Source: WTGU01 sp965242855 (lineage in GTDB: Bacteria; Pseudomonadota; Alphaproteobacteria; UBA828). Taken from it: a stretch of DNA of 64,000 nt. Below, one piece after another: positions 23,742 through 32,700 of this stretch. Numbering within the stretch: position 1 is the stretch's first letter; each line of letters opens with the position of its first letter. The notes under the pieces were generated by a model, which made no database searches, had not been told where the DNA came from, and saw nothing but the letters and a program-made list of their open reading frames with translations. The position numbers and the translations under genes are program-made. Where the stretch lies: NCBI GenBank assembly GCA_965242855.1, contig OZ251509.1:744001-808000 (forward strand), given 5' to 3'.

Positions 23742-24647
23742 TCAGCGGGAATGCCATGGCTCGGTCAGCGGCTTGGCGCCGTTGAGCTCGCCGTAGCCGG
23801 CGCCGGTGGTGCCGCCGGGGGCGGGGCCGAAATAGCGCGGGTCCTCCGGCTCGCCGGCCGGCTGGAAGCGCACGTCGCTCGAGAGCCGGATGCGGCCGAT
23901 GGGCGAGTGGTTGTCCAGCGCCCCATGCCACGTGAACATGCCGAAGACCAGCATGTCGCCGGGGCCGAAATCGGCGCTCAGCAGCCGGGCGCCGCGGGCG
24001 CGGGCGAAGGCGATGTGGCTTTCGGGCCGGGTCGCGCGGCGGTCGTCGTCGCGGGCGACGTCGAAGCCGCGGGTCTCCGCGATCAGGTCGTCGAAGCGGT
24101 GCGACCCCTCGACGACGACCACCGGCCCGTCGGAAAGCGGCACCGGGCCGAGCGCGGTCCACACCGTGACCACCCGCTCGGTGGCCCGCGTGAAGAACGG
24201 GTGGTCGCAATGCGGCCCGGTCGCGCGCCCGACCGGCGCCGGCCGCAGAAACATGTAGTCGTGGGGCCGCGCCGGCGCGCCCAGAATGCGGCCCATGATC
24301 GCGCGGATGCGGGGGCCGTGGGTGACCGCCCGCAGAAGCGGGCCTTCGGACACCGAGCGCCAGAAGGCGCCGAGATCACCCGCCGTCTCCCGGCGCCGGC
24401 TCGCGCCGGTGAAGATGCCGTCTGCGGCCGGCGGCGCGACCTCGCCCACCGCTTCGAGCCGCGTGAACACCTCCCGGCGGGCGGCCGTCACCGCCGCCGC
24501 ATCGTGGAGGCCGCGCAGAAACAGGTAGCCGTCCGCTTCGAGGCGTGCGCGCAAGGCGGCCGTATCGGGAAAGAGGGCGCTCGAATCGACGAGTTCCCCC
24601 ATCATCCCGTCGGGAACCGGCTCTCCCTGCGACCGGCAGTCCGGCAT
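23742..24647 (-). CDS. Phytanoyl-CoA dioxygenase (PhyH) family protein
   Basis: A 301-residue non-heme iron, 2-oxoglutarate-dependent dioxygenase of the PhyH family. The iron facial triad is visible: GPHCDHPFF gives the His-x-Asp pair and FTWHGALDNHSP the distal His; the Arg in GRIRLSSDVRFQP would bind 2-oxoglutarate. The N-terminal LEADGYLFLRGL is the usual family start of the double-stranded helix fold. The ATG giving MPDCRSQGEP is the most likely start; the frame is open further upstream without similarity. It is divergent from the amidase gene with about 130 bases between. Substrate unknown. Confidence 0.85.
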   Translation of the reverse strand: MPDCRSQGEPVPDGMMGELVDSSALFPDTAALRARLEADGYLFLRGLHDAAAVTAARREVFTRLEAVGEVAPPAADGIFTGASRRRETAGDLGAFWRSVSEGPLLRAVTHGPRIRAIMGRILGAPARPHDYMFLRPAPVGRATGPHCDHPFFTRATERVVTVWTALGPVPLSDGPVVVVEGSHRFDDLIAETRGFDVARDDDRRATRPESHIAFARARGARLLSADFGPGDMLVFGMFTWHGALDNHSPIGRIRLSSDVRFQPAGEPEDPRYFGPAPGGTTGAGYGELNGAKPLTEPWHSR

Positions 24648-24780
24648 GCGTCCTCGCCCGTTCTCACTGAAGGCTTGGCGATGATACAGCACGGCCGCGC
24701 GCAGGCCGCCCGCCGGCATTGTCCTTCGCGCGATTTCCTGTTCGTCTTGGCGGCAGGGAAGCGCAAGGGGAGGCAGCGCC

Positions 24781-26217
24781 ATGGCGTCCGACGATCTCTG
24801 TTACCTCACCGCGACCGAGGCCATCGCGAAGTTCAAGTCGCGCGCCCTGTCGCCGGTCGAGCTCATGTCCGCGGTGATCGCCCGCTCGGAGGCGGTCGAG
24901 CCGAAGGTCAACGCCTACACCTACACGTTCTACGAGCGCGCGATGGAACAGGCGCGGGAGGCGGAGGCCCGATATGCGTCGGGCGCCGAGACGCGCGCGC
25001 TGGAAGGCGTGCCGATCGTCATCAAGGATTTCCACCCGGTCGCCGGTGAGATCACGACCTTCGGCTCGCGCATGTTCGCCGATCACGTGCCGACGCGCTC
25101 GGCGCCCACCGTGGCGCGCCTGCTCGATGCCGGGGCGATCATGCATGCGCGCACCACGACGCCGGAGATGGCGCACGCGCCGCACTGCCGCAGCGCCCTC
25201 TGGGGCACCACGCGCAACCCGTGGAACCTGGAATTCGGCCCCGGCGGTTCGTCGGGGGGCGCCGCGGCCGCGGTGGCGGCGGGCATGACGACGCTCGCCG
25301 ACGGCACCGACGGCGGCGGCTCCATCCGGATGCCGGCGGCGTGCTGCGGGCATTTCGGCTACAAGCCGCCCTTCGGCCGCAACCCGACCGATCGCGATCA
25401 CCCGCGGGAATCGCTCCTGCATTACGGCCCGATGACCCGCAGCGTCGCCGACGGCGCGCTGATGCAGAACGTGACGGCGGGGCCGCACCCCGACGACGTC
25501 TGCGCGCTCCGCCCGAAGCTCGAAATCCCGGACGCGCTCGAACCGATCAGGGGCTGGCGGATCGCCTTCTCCATGGACCTGGGCTATTTCGAGATCGACG
25601 AGGAGGTGCAAAGGAACACGCGGGAGGCGCTCAAGGCGTTCGAGAGCCTCGGCTGCACCGTCGAGGAGGTCGATCCCGGTTGGGACATGGCCGTTCTCGA
25701 TGCCTGGACCACGCATTGGGAGGGCCTCTTCTGGGCCGTCGCGGGCGATCTCTATCCCCGCTGGAAATACGAGATGGACGGCTTCGTGCGCGGCCTCCTG
25801 GAGCGCGGCGCACAGCACAGCCTGAGCCGCTTCTACCGGTGCAATTTCCTGCGCGGCAAGATGTACGAGACGCTGGCCCCGATCCTCGACGAATTCGACG
25901 TCCTCGTCTGCCCGACCAACGCCCTGCCGGCGCTGCCCGCCGACTACAGCCTCGAAGACACCGAATTCCGCATCAACGGGAAGACGCTGACCGTGGGCAA
26001 CCGGCCCGGCGACATCTACGTGCAGTGGCAGCTGTGCTATCCGTTCAACCTCGTTCCCGAGTGCCCGGTGGCGAGCGTGCCGAGCGGCTTCTCGGCGTCC
26101 GGCGTCCCCACCGGCATCCAGATCGTCGGCCGCACCTTCGACGACCTGCGCGTGTTCCGGGCGGCGGCCGATTACGAACGCGCCCGCCCCTGGAGCGGGC
26201 GCCGCCCGCCGCTCTGA
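24781..26217 (+). CDS. Amidase-signature family amidase
   Basis: A 478-residue amidase hydrolysing carboxamides. The Ser-cisSer-Lys triad is intact: Lys82 in VIKDFH, Ser157 in GGSSGG and Ser181 in GTDGGGSIR, with the family spacing of 24. It differs from GatA in lacking the NMDEFAMGS stretch and in its C-terminal half, so it is a catabolic amidase. The substrate is unknown; it might relate to the amide-uptake operon at 50 kb, but they are far apart. The ATG follows AGGGGAGGCAGCGCC. Divergent from the PhyH gene. Confidence 0.9.
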   Translation: MASDDLCYLTATEAIAKFKSRALSPVELMSAVIARSEAVEPKVNAYTYTFYERAMEQAREAEARYASGAETRALEGVPIVIKDFHPVAGEITTFGSRMFADHVPTRSAPTVARLLDAGAIMHARTTTPEMAHAPHCRSALWGTTRNPWNLEFGPGGSSGGAAAAVAAGMTTLADGTDGGGSIRMPAACCGHFGYKPPFGRNPTDRDHPRESLLHYGPMTRSVADGALMQNVTAGPHPDDVCALRPKLEIPDALEPIRGWRIAFSMDLGYFEIDEEVQRNTREALKAFESLGCTVEEVDPGWDMAVLDAWTTHWEGLFWAVAGDLYPRWKYEMDGFVRGLLERGAQHSLSRFYRCNFLRGKMYETLAPILDEFDVLVCPTNALPALPADYSLEDTEFRINGKTLTVGNRPGDIYVQWQLCYPFNLVPECPVASVPSGFSASGVPTGIQIVGRTFDDLRVFRAAADYERARPWSGRRPPL

Positions 26218-26269
26218 CGGTGCCCGGTGCCCGCCGCCGGGCGTGCGCGTGCTCGGCGCCTTCCGGGTG

Positions 26270-27163
26270 TCAGCGCGAAGCCCGGTGTTCGTCGAGGAAG
26301 GCGCGCAAGGTCTCGCGATAGGCTTCCGGCTCTTCGAACATCGGCGTGTGCGACGAGTGCTTGAAGACCTTGATGCGGGCGTTCGGCAGCGCCGCGTGGA
26401 GCTTCATCGAGCAAGCCGGCGTCAACTCGTCGTGCTGGCCGCAGAGGACGAGCGCCGGCTGCGTCACCCGATGCAGCGCGGGCAGCCAGTTCTTGTCCTT
26501 GATGCTGCCCGTGTAGCAGAACTCGTTCGGGCCCTGGATCGCCTTGTACGGCCCCATGTTCCAGTCCGAGAGCGAGCGGACGAGAGGAGCCGGCCATTCG
26601 TCGAGCCGGCACACGTGGCGGTGATTGAGGATGGCGATCGCCCCCTGATATTCGGGGTGGTCGAGCGTGCCTTCCGCTTCGTGGCGTTGCATCATGGCCT
26701 CGGTCTCGGGGCCGAGCGCTTGGCGCAGGCGGTGCAGCTCGCTCACCAGATGCGGGATGTCGCCCGCCCCGTTCGCCAGGATCAGGGTCTTGAAGGTGTC
26801 CGGATAGGCGAGAGCGTATTCCTGCCCGAGCCAGGTGCCCCAGGATTGCCCGTAGAGATGGACGACGCCCAGCCCGAGCGCCTTGCGCACCGTCTCGACC
26901 TCCTCGACGTAGCGTTCGATGGTCCAGAGCGATTCGTCGTCCGGCCGGTCGGATTTGCCGGTGCCGAGCTGGTCGAAGGCGACGATGCGATAGCCCTCGT
27001 CGGCGAGCCAGGAATGGCTGTCCCGCACGTAGTCGCAGGGCAGCCCCGGGCCGCCGTTGAGGCAGAACAGGACCTCGTCGCCCGTCCCGAAGCTGTAGGC
27101 GACGACCCTGTGGCCGTCGACGGTCACGTCGATCGTCCGATCCGGCGCGCGCGCGTCCCTCAT
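26270..27163 (-). CDS. Proline iminopeptidase-family alpha/beta hydrolase
   Basis: A 297-residue alpha/beta hydrolase of the S33 (proline iminopeptidase-like) group. The oxyanion motif reads CLNGGPGLPCDY, the HGGPG box of this family with Asn in place of His. DQLGTGKSDRP follows, the nucleophile elbow is GQSWG, the acid is in LCGQHDELTP, and the catalytic His is in SSHTPMFEEP. It probably trims N-terminal residues from peptides or hydrolyses small amides and esters in the cytoplasm. Start is the ATG giving MRDARAPDRTIDV. Convergent with the amidase gene; 52 bases separate their ends. Confidence 0.88.
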   Translation of the reverse strand: MRDARAPDRTIDVTVDGHRVVAYSFGTGDEVLFCLNGGPGLPCDYVRDSHSWLADEGYRIVAFDQLGTGKSDRPDDESLWTIERYVEEVETVRKALGLGVVHLYGQSWGTWLGQEYALAYPDTFKTLILANGAGDIPHLVSELHRLRQALGPETEAMMQRHEAEGTLDHPEYQGAIAILNHRHVCRLDEWPAPLVRSLSDWNMGPYKAIQGPNEFCYTGSIKDKNWLPALHRVTQPALVLCGQHDELTPACSMKLHAALPNARIKVFKHSSHTPMFEEPEAYRETLRAFLDEHRASR

Positions 27164-27195
27164 GTCCGCTTCTCCCGCTTGGCGAAGCCGCCGGG

Positions 27196-27220
27196 AAGTG
27201 TCCCACGGAAAGTGTCCCAC
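27196..27220 (+). repeat. Short tandem repeat AAGTGTCCCAC x2
   Basis: The 11-base unit AAGTGTCCCAC occurs at 27196-27206 and again at 27210-27220, just upstream of the start of the minus-strand hydrolase. It could be an operator or a remnant of an insertion-sequence end; no further copies were noticed nearby. Confidence 0.4.
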
Positions 27221-27275
27221 GACCGGGAGCCGGTTCCAACCCGGTTGCCGGCGCCACAGACCAGGCCCGCCGGGT

Positions 27276-27332
27276 CGTGTCTCGGTTTGAGATATGGCGC
27301 GGCGAATCTCGAAAATTTCAAACCGAGACACG
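27276..27332. repeat. Inverted repeat CGTGTCTCGGTTTGA
   Basis: A perfect 15-base inverted repeat: CGTGTCTCGGTTTGA at 27276-27290 and its complement at 27318-27332, separated by 27 bases. The right arm with flanking bases (27307-27332) recurs almost unchanged at 29555-29580. It is a dispersed palindromic repeat. It could form a hairpin in RNA transcribed through this intergenic region. Confidence 0.75.
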
Positions 27333-27379
27333 CGCCGCCCGCGCTATACTTTCGCCTCCCGAGGCATGAGGGGCACGTC

Positions 27380-27808
27380 ATGGGCGCCGTCCACGTCACC
27401 GTCACCATCCGCAATCCGGCCGATCCGTCGAGAAGCTGGGACGGCTTGTTCCTGGTGGATACCGGCGCCGTGGACTCGCTGGTGCCGCGATCCTGCATCG
27501 AGGCGATCGGGGTCGAGCCCGAAGGCCGGCGCGTTTACGAAACTGCGGACGGCCGCGAGGTCAGGATGGACTTCGCCCGCGCGTATATCGAGTTCATGGG
27601 CGATTTGACGGCGGGCCGCATCGTCATCGGCGCAGACGGCACTGAACCCCTGCTTGGGGTCACGGCGCTGGAATCCGCCGGCATCGAGGTGGACCCCGTG
27701 AACCAGCGCCTGAAAAGGCTGCCGGCGTTGCGGCTGAAGCGCGCAGGCCGCGGGCGTCGTTTTCCCCGCGCACCGGCCTTGGCGAAGCCCTTTACCGGAA
27801 CGCGCTGA
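27380..27808 (+). CDS. Retropepsin-like (clan AA) aspartic protease
   Basis: A 142-residue protein with a single retropepsin domain: FLVDTGAVDSLVPRS carries the catalytic Asp-Thr-Gly, YETADGREVRMDFARAYIEF forms the flap strands, and PLLGVTALESAGIEVDP is the conserved second Gly-Val motif. Such enzymes work as homodimers, one Asp from each chain. The last 25 or so residues are basic and lack similarity. The ATG follows GAGGGGCACGTC. Bacterial members are poorly characterised. It lies next to palindromic repeats. Confidence 0.78.
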   Translation: MGAVHVTVTIRNPADPSRSWDGLFLVDTGAVDSLVPRSCIEAIGVEPEGRRVYETADGREVRMDFARAYIEFMGDLTAGRIVIGADGTEPLLGVTALESAGIEVDPVNQRLKRLPALRLKRAGRGRRFPRAPALAKPFTGTR

Positions 27809-27827
27809 CGCGCGATGGAGTGATGCC

Positions 27828-27959
27828 ATGTCCCCGAAAAGCAGGCGAGTTCTCCGGACCGTCGCGGACAACGTGTTCTGGGTCTTCCTCGGCACGATGA
27901 TCATTCTCGGCTCCGTCCTTGAAACGCCGCTGGTCAACGTCGGTCTGACGGCGCGCTGA
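27828..27959 (+). CDS. Small membrane protein, 43 residues
   Basis: ATG with GATGGAGTGATGCC upstream (GGAG at good distance), 19 bases after the protease stop. The peptide starts MSPKSRRVLRTVADNVFWVF, has one membrane helix (about residues 15-32, ending LGSV) and a short tail. A positively charged N-terminus suggests N-in orientation. Unrecognised; the spacing and ribosome site support a real gene, possibly coupled to the protease. Confidence 0.5.
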   Translation: MSPKSRRVLRTVADNVFWVFLGTMIILGSVLETPLVNVGLTAR

Positions 27960-27982
27960 CGGCCCCGGCGGCATCGAGCGGG

Positions 27983-29302
27983 ATGGGTCGGCGGGTGGGG
28001 CGCGCTGGCGCCGCCGGCGCGGAGACGCTGGCCCGGGCGCTTTCGCATCTGAAGGCGGGGCGCGCGGAGAGGGCCGATCAGCTGTTGTCGAAGCTGCTGG
28101 CGCGGAGCGCGACCGCGAACCCGACGGCGCTCCATTATGCCGGCGTCGCCCGCTACCGCTGCGGCCGCTTCGACGAGGCCGCCGCCCTCCTGCGCGAGGC
28201 CACGGCCGCCGCGCCGGACTATGCCGAGGCGCAGAACAGCCTGGGCCTGGTCCTTCTGGAGACGGGGCGGGCGGCGGAGGCCCGGGCCGCGTTCGAACGC
28301 GCCACGGCCCGCCAGCCCGGCTACGCCAACGCCTGGACGAATCTCGGCAACGCCTTGCGAGCGGAGGATGCGGGCGACGGCGCGATCGCGGCCTATCGGA
28401 AGGCCCTGGCCCTCGACCCGCGCGACCGCCAGGCGCATTACGGGCTGGCCCGGGTCTGCCTCTCCCGAGGGGATGCGGCGGCGGCGCTGGCCGCCTGCCG
28501 GGCCTGCCTCGCCTTCGACCCCTTCTGCCAGAACGCGCTGGCGACGCTGGCGCTGGCGGAGCAGGTCGGCGGCGACCGGGAGGCGGGGCGCCGCCTCTAC
28601 GACTTCGCGCGCTTCGTCCGCAGGGTCGCGCTGCGCCCGCCGCCGGACCTGGACTCTCATCCTTACCGCCCAGGCGGGCCGGGCGGGGGGCGCCTCCCGA
28701 AGCCTGCCCCCGCGAAAGCGGGGGACGCCTTCAACGAGGCGCTGGCGGAGGCCGTCCGCGGCGCGCCTTCCCTGACATGGGAGCCGCTCGACCGGGTGAC
28801 CCGGGGCGGCGCCGTCACCGGGGACCTGCTCCGCGCGCCGGGCCGGCCGATCCGGGCCTTCGCGCGCGCGTTGCGGACGGCGATCGACGGCTACCGGAAA
28901 ACGCTGGTCCGCGACGCGGCGGCGCCGTTCCTCGCCCGCATTCCCGCCCGCTACCGGCTCACGCTGATCGCGTCGATCCTGAAGGAGGGCGGCCGGCACC
29001 CGCCGCACGTCCACGAGGGGGCCTGGCTCAGCGGCGTCTATTACGTCGCCGTGCCCGCGCACGTCTCGAAGCCTGCCCCCGCGAAGACGGGGGACGCCGA
29101 TTGCGAAGGCCGCGGCGGCTGGCTGGAATTCGGCCGCCCCGACCACGCCCTGCCCGAGGGAAGCGATCTCCGCTGCGCGCACCATGCGCCCCAGGCCGGC
29201 ACCGCGCTGCTTTTCCCGTCCTACTTCTATCACGGGACGCTGCCCTTCGCGGGCGCCGGCGAGCGGATCGGGATCGCCTTCGACGCCTATCCCGAGCCGT
29301 AG
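27983..29302 (+). CDS. TPR-repeat protein with C-terminal 2OG-Fe(II) oxygenase domain
   Basis: A 439-residue fusion. Residues about 10-215 contain five to six tetratricopeptide repeats (for example FDEAAALLREATAAAPDYAEA, LGNALRAEDAGDGAIAAYRK). The C-terminal part from about 245 is a 2-oxoglutarate/iron dioxygenase-like domain with PPHVHEGAWLSGVYYVAVP, FPSYFYHGTLPF and ERIGIAFDAYP, which supplies the two His and the Arg of the site. Such fusions hydroxylate proteins or peptide precursors. Two in-frame inserts encoding KPAPAKAGDA and KPAPAKTGDA interrupt the C-terminal half; each is a palindromic repeat at DNA level. The second lies next to the catalytic HVHEG segment, in a loop. Confidence 0.8.
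   Translation: MGRRVGRAGAAGAETLARALSHLKAGRAERADQLLSKLLARSATANPTALHYAGVARYRCGRFDEAAALLREATAAAPDYAEAQNSLGLVLLETGRAAEARAAFERATARQPGYANAWTNLGNALRAEDAGDGAIAAYRKALALDPRDRQAHYGLARVCLSRGDAAAALAACRACLAFDPFCQNALATLALAEQVGGDREAGRRLYDFARFVRRVALRPPPDLDSHPYRPGGPGGGRLPKPAPAKAGDAFNEALAEAVRGAPSLTWEPLDRVTRGGAVTGDLLRAPGRPIRAFARALRTAIDGYRKTLVRDAAAPFLARIPARYRLTLIASILKEGGRHPPHVHEGAWLSGVYYVAVPAHVSKPAPAKTGDADCEGRGGWLEFGRPDHALPEGSDLRCAHHAPQAGTALLFPSYFYHGTLPFAGAGERIGIAFDAYPEP
28701..28730 (+). repeat. Palindromic repeat inserted in frame (copy 1)
   Basis: AAGCCTGCCCCCGCGAAAGC starts near 28700 and continues into GGGGGACGCC. The core CCCCCGC (28707-28713), GAAA, GCGGGGG (28718-28724) is a perfect 7-base hairpin with a GAAA tetraloop. 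It lies inside the oxygenase gene and keeps the frame. Confidence 0.75.
29070..29098 (+). repeat. Palindromic repeat inserted in frame (copy 2)
   Basis: Almost the same unit as at 28701: AAGCCTGCCCCCGCGAAGAC then GGGGGACGCC. The stem is CCCCCG (29076-29081) with CGGGGG (29088-29093). It is also in frame in the same gene, so both copies are translated into similar peptides. Confidence 0.72.
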
Positions 29303-29554
29303 TCGCCGCCGGGTCCGTTCATACGCCTCCCGGCAGGGGGACGGGAGGCCGCCCTCCCGGCCTCCCCCTGTCAGGGGGGGAGCCGCCCTTCTTCTCCTCC
29401 CCCCTGGACAGGGGGGAGGTCGGGAGGGGGGTGGATCGGACACGGTGCCCGCCGCCGGGACGCGCGCCGCCGACCGGGGCCGCCATGACATGCCGGTCGT
29501 GAGTGTCGAGGAACCCCCGCACGTCATTGCATGACTTTCATGGACAAGCGGGAG
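29303..29554. repeat. Intergenic cluster of GC-rich palindromes
   Basis: Three back-to-back palindromes lie after the oxygenase gene: CGGGAGG/CCTCCCG (29342-29359), CCCCCTG/CAGGGGG (29364-29378) and a perfect 11-base stem CCTCCCCCCTG/CAGGGGGGAGG (29396-29419). None is followed by a T tract, so they are repeat elements and not obvious intrinsic terminators, although they may slow or end transcription. No gene is seen here. Confidence 0.6.
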
Positions 29555-29580
29555 CCTCGAAAATTCCAAACCGAGACACG
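29555..29580 (+). repeat. Second copy of the dispersed CCAAACCGAGACACG repeat
   Basis: This 26-base segment matches 27307-27332 at all but about two positions (shared CTCGAAAATT and CAAACCGAGACACG). It lies directly upstream of the promoter candidate for the giant surface protein. The left palindrome arm is not present here. Confidence 0.7.
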
Positions 29581-29598
29581 ACTCCGCCGGCGGGCGGT

Positions 29599-29627
29599 TT
29601 GACGGTAGTACGGTGATCTGGTAGAAT
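29599..29627 (+). promoter_or_regulatory. Sigma70-type promoter for the giant surface protein
   Basis: TTGACG (29599-29604) and TAGAAT (29622-29627) are separated by 17 bases, close to the ideal sigma70 consensus. Transcription would begin near 29634, about 120 bases before the chosen start codon, so the leader would include the poly-C run. Confidence 0.6.
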
Positions 29628-29725
29628 ATCGCCCCAAATGTCGGGAAACAACATCCGGCTTGGGAGATCATCGAGAGCATCGCGCGGGGGGATGTGGCTC
29701 CGCGCGACCCGTGCCGTGTTTCTCG

Positions 29726-29738
29726 CCCCCCCCCCCCC
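29726..29738 (+). repeat. Homopolymer of 13 C at the 5' end of the giant gene
   Basis: An uninterrupted run of 13 C lies between the promoter and the likely GTG start (29751). An ATG at 29692, with a G-rich ribosome site, is out of frame with the giant gene; gain of one C or loss of two would put it in frame. Such tracts change length by slipped-strand mispairing. Confidence 0.8.
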
Positions 29739-29750
29739 GAGGCGGTGGTG

Positions 29751-32700
29751 GTGTTGAGGCGCGCGCTGGGGAGGGGGTTTTGCGCTGCGGCCTTGGCGGG
29801 CATGGCGCTTGCGAGCGCGTTCACCATGGCGCTGGTGGGGGGCGCGCCGGAGGCGGCGGCGCATGTCGGCAACAGCCACGCCGGCACCACCCACACGGAC
29901 AGCTTCAGCATATATCGCCGCGGTCATCAGCTGGACAATCCCCGTATCGTTTCCCGGCCCGCATCCGGCGATACCTACTGGCCGGGGGAGACCGTCACGG
30001 TGCTGGTGCCGTGGGGCTGGGCGAACCAGGCCAGCATCAGCGTCAACTCGGTCGGCACGGTCCATCTCGTCCTCTCGGTGGGCAACACCACGCGCACCCT
30101 CACCGGGAAGTGGGAGGATCGGGAACGGCGCTACGGCCTGGGAAACACCTCCTTCCGCCGGCTCTATTTCGACTACGTGGTGCGGAAGGGCGACCGCGAC
30201 ACCGACGGCGTCAGCCTGGCCGAGAACGCGCTCTCCTCCCCCGGCCGCTCCGAGAGCGGCATCCGGGGGACGTCCGGCAGCAGTTTCCGACAGTTCGAGC
30301 TGCAAAAGCTGCTGCACGGCTTCACCGCCCAGGCCGGGCACAAGGTGGATACGCCGGCGCCGAGCTTCTCCGGGGTGTCGGGGCCGACGGTCACGCTTTA
30401 CACCGGCGGGTCCGTGAACTACCGGCTGCCGCAGATCGCGAATGCGGACGCGGCGCACGACGTCAGCTATTCGGTGACGCCGGCGCTGCCGACCGGACTG
30501 GCGCTGAACACGTCCACCGCGGCCATCACCGGATCGCATAGCAGCGCATCGGCGCGGGGCAACTACACGCTGCGGGCGACGGACGGGTTCGGGCGCACGG
30601 CCGACCTCGCCTTCACCCTGGCGGTCTCCACCGATGTGGGGATCGAGTCGATCTCGATCACGTCGAATCCGGGTGCGGACGAGACCTACGGCAAGAACGG
30701 GACGTTCGGGACCGACGACAACATCACCGTGAGGGTGGATTTCACCAACCGGCTGGGCACGGTGATCACCGGGAACCTGCATCTGGACATCCGCATCGGG
30801 GCCAACACGCGCCGCGCGAGCAACCCGACCTTCAACAGCGCGGACTCCAACCTCTGGGACAAGCTCGATTTCAGCTACGCGGTGCAGGAGAGCGACTGGG
30901 ACGGCGACGGCATCTCGTTCCCGGCGAACCCGATGGGCGGCGGCAAGACCGGCAGCTTGCGCTTCCACACCTCCGGGCTCGGCGGCGGCGACAACCGGGT
31001 GAACCGGAATTTCGGGGCGATCCCGAACGACTCCGGCCACAAGGTGCGCGGGCGGCAGACCACGCCGACCTTCGGCTCGACGGCCAGCCCCGCCTACAGC
31101 TGGGTCAGGAGCAACGCGGTCTCGCAACAGCTGCCGGCGGCGACGCAGGGCGACGGCGGCGTGACCTACAGCGTCAAGGAGGCGCTGCCGGACGGGCTGG
31201 CCTTCGCTGCGGCGACGCGGACGCTTTCCGGCGCGCCCACCACGGCGCAGGCCGCGGCGAACTACACGCTGGTGGCGACGGACGGGGACGGCGACAAGGC
31301 GGAGCTGCGCTTCTCCATCGAGGTCCAGGGCCTCAGCTTCTCCATCTCCTCGCCGAGCGTGACGGAAGGCGCGGCGGGCGAGACTGCGGCGCTGGACTAC
31401 GAGGTGAGCCTGAACCGTGCGCCGGGGCGGCAGGTGACGGTGGAGTACGCGGCGGCGGCGGACCCGGGCACGGCGTCGTCGGGGTCCGACTACACGGCGT
31501 TCGCCGGCGACACGCTGACCTTCGCCTCGGCGGAGACGAGCAAGACCGTCACGGTGACGGCGACGGGGGATGCGCTGGACGAGCCGAACGAGACGATCCG
31601 CATCGCGCTCTCCAACCCCTCCGGGGCGACGCTGGGGAGCGCGTCCACCGGCGTGGGTACGATCACGGACGACGACCCGACGCCGGTGCTGTCGCTGTCG
31701 CTGTCGGAGCCGGACGGGGGGCGTGCGGGCGCGATCGCCGAGAGCGGGGCGGGCAATGCGACCACGGTGACGGCGCGCCTGAGAGGCGGGACTTCGGGCG
31801 AGGCGATCACGGTGACGGTGGCGGCGACGTCGGTCTATGCGGCCCTCGCCGCCGATGGCGGCTTCGCGTTGAGCGCGGCCCGGACGCTGACCATCGCGGC
31901 GGGTTCGACGGCGAGCGCGGGGGTGGTGACGATCACGGCGGTGGACGACGCCATCGACTCGACGGACAAGAGCGCGACGGTGAGCGGGCGGGTGGCCGGG
32001 GGACACGGGCTGGTGTTGGCGCCGTCGAGCCTGACGCTGTCCATTACCGACGACGACGCGCAGCCGACGTCGGCCCTGGTCCTGACCCCGGCCTCGATCT
32101 CGGAGACGGGCGGGGTGGCGACGGTGACGGCGACGCTCTCGAACCCCTCGGCGGCGGCGGTGACGCTGACGGTAGCGGCGGCGCCGGGGACGGGCGCGGC
32201 GGTGGGCGATTACACGCTGTCGAGCGCGAACACGCTGACCATCGCGGCGGGGCAGACGACGAGTGCGGGAACGGTGACGGTGACGGCGAACCCCAACGCC
32301 GTGGATTCGGCGGACAAGGGGGTGACGATCTCGGCGACGGCGTCGGGCAGCCCCGGGGCGGCGGACCCGCCGGACGCGACGCTCGCCATCCGCGACGACG
32401 ACGGCGCGCCCACGGTGTCGCTGGTGCTGTCGTCGTCGTCGGTTTCGGAGAACGGCGGGGCGGCGACGGTGACGGCGGCGCTGTCGGGGACCTCCAGCCA
32501 GGCGGTGACGGTGACGGTGTCGGCGGCGGCGGTGTCCTCGTCCGGCGCGGCGGTGGGCGATTACACGTTGACGGGAACGACGCTGACCATCGCGGCCAAC
32601 GCCACGGCGAGCGCGGGGACGGTGACGGTGACGGCCAACGACAACGCGGTGGATTCGCCGGACAAGCGGGTGACGGTCACGGGCGCGGCGACGGGGGGCA

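Noticed and set aside
29396..29419. Rho-independent terminator for the TPR-oxygenase gene
   Set aside because: Strong stem but only a two-base loop and no T tract; similar palindromes sit beside it, so it is treated as a repeat.
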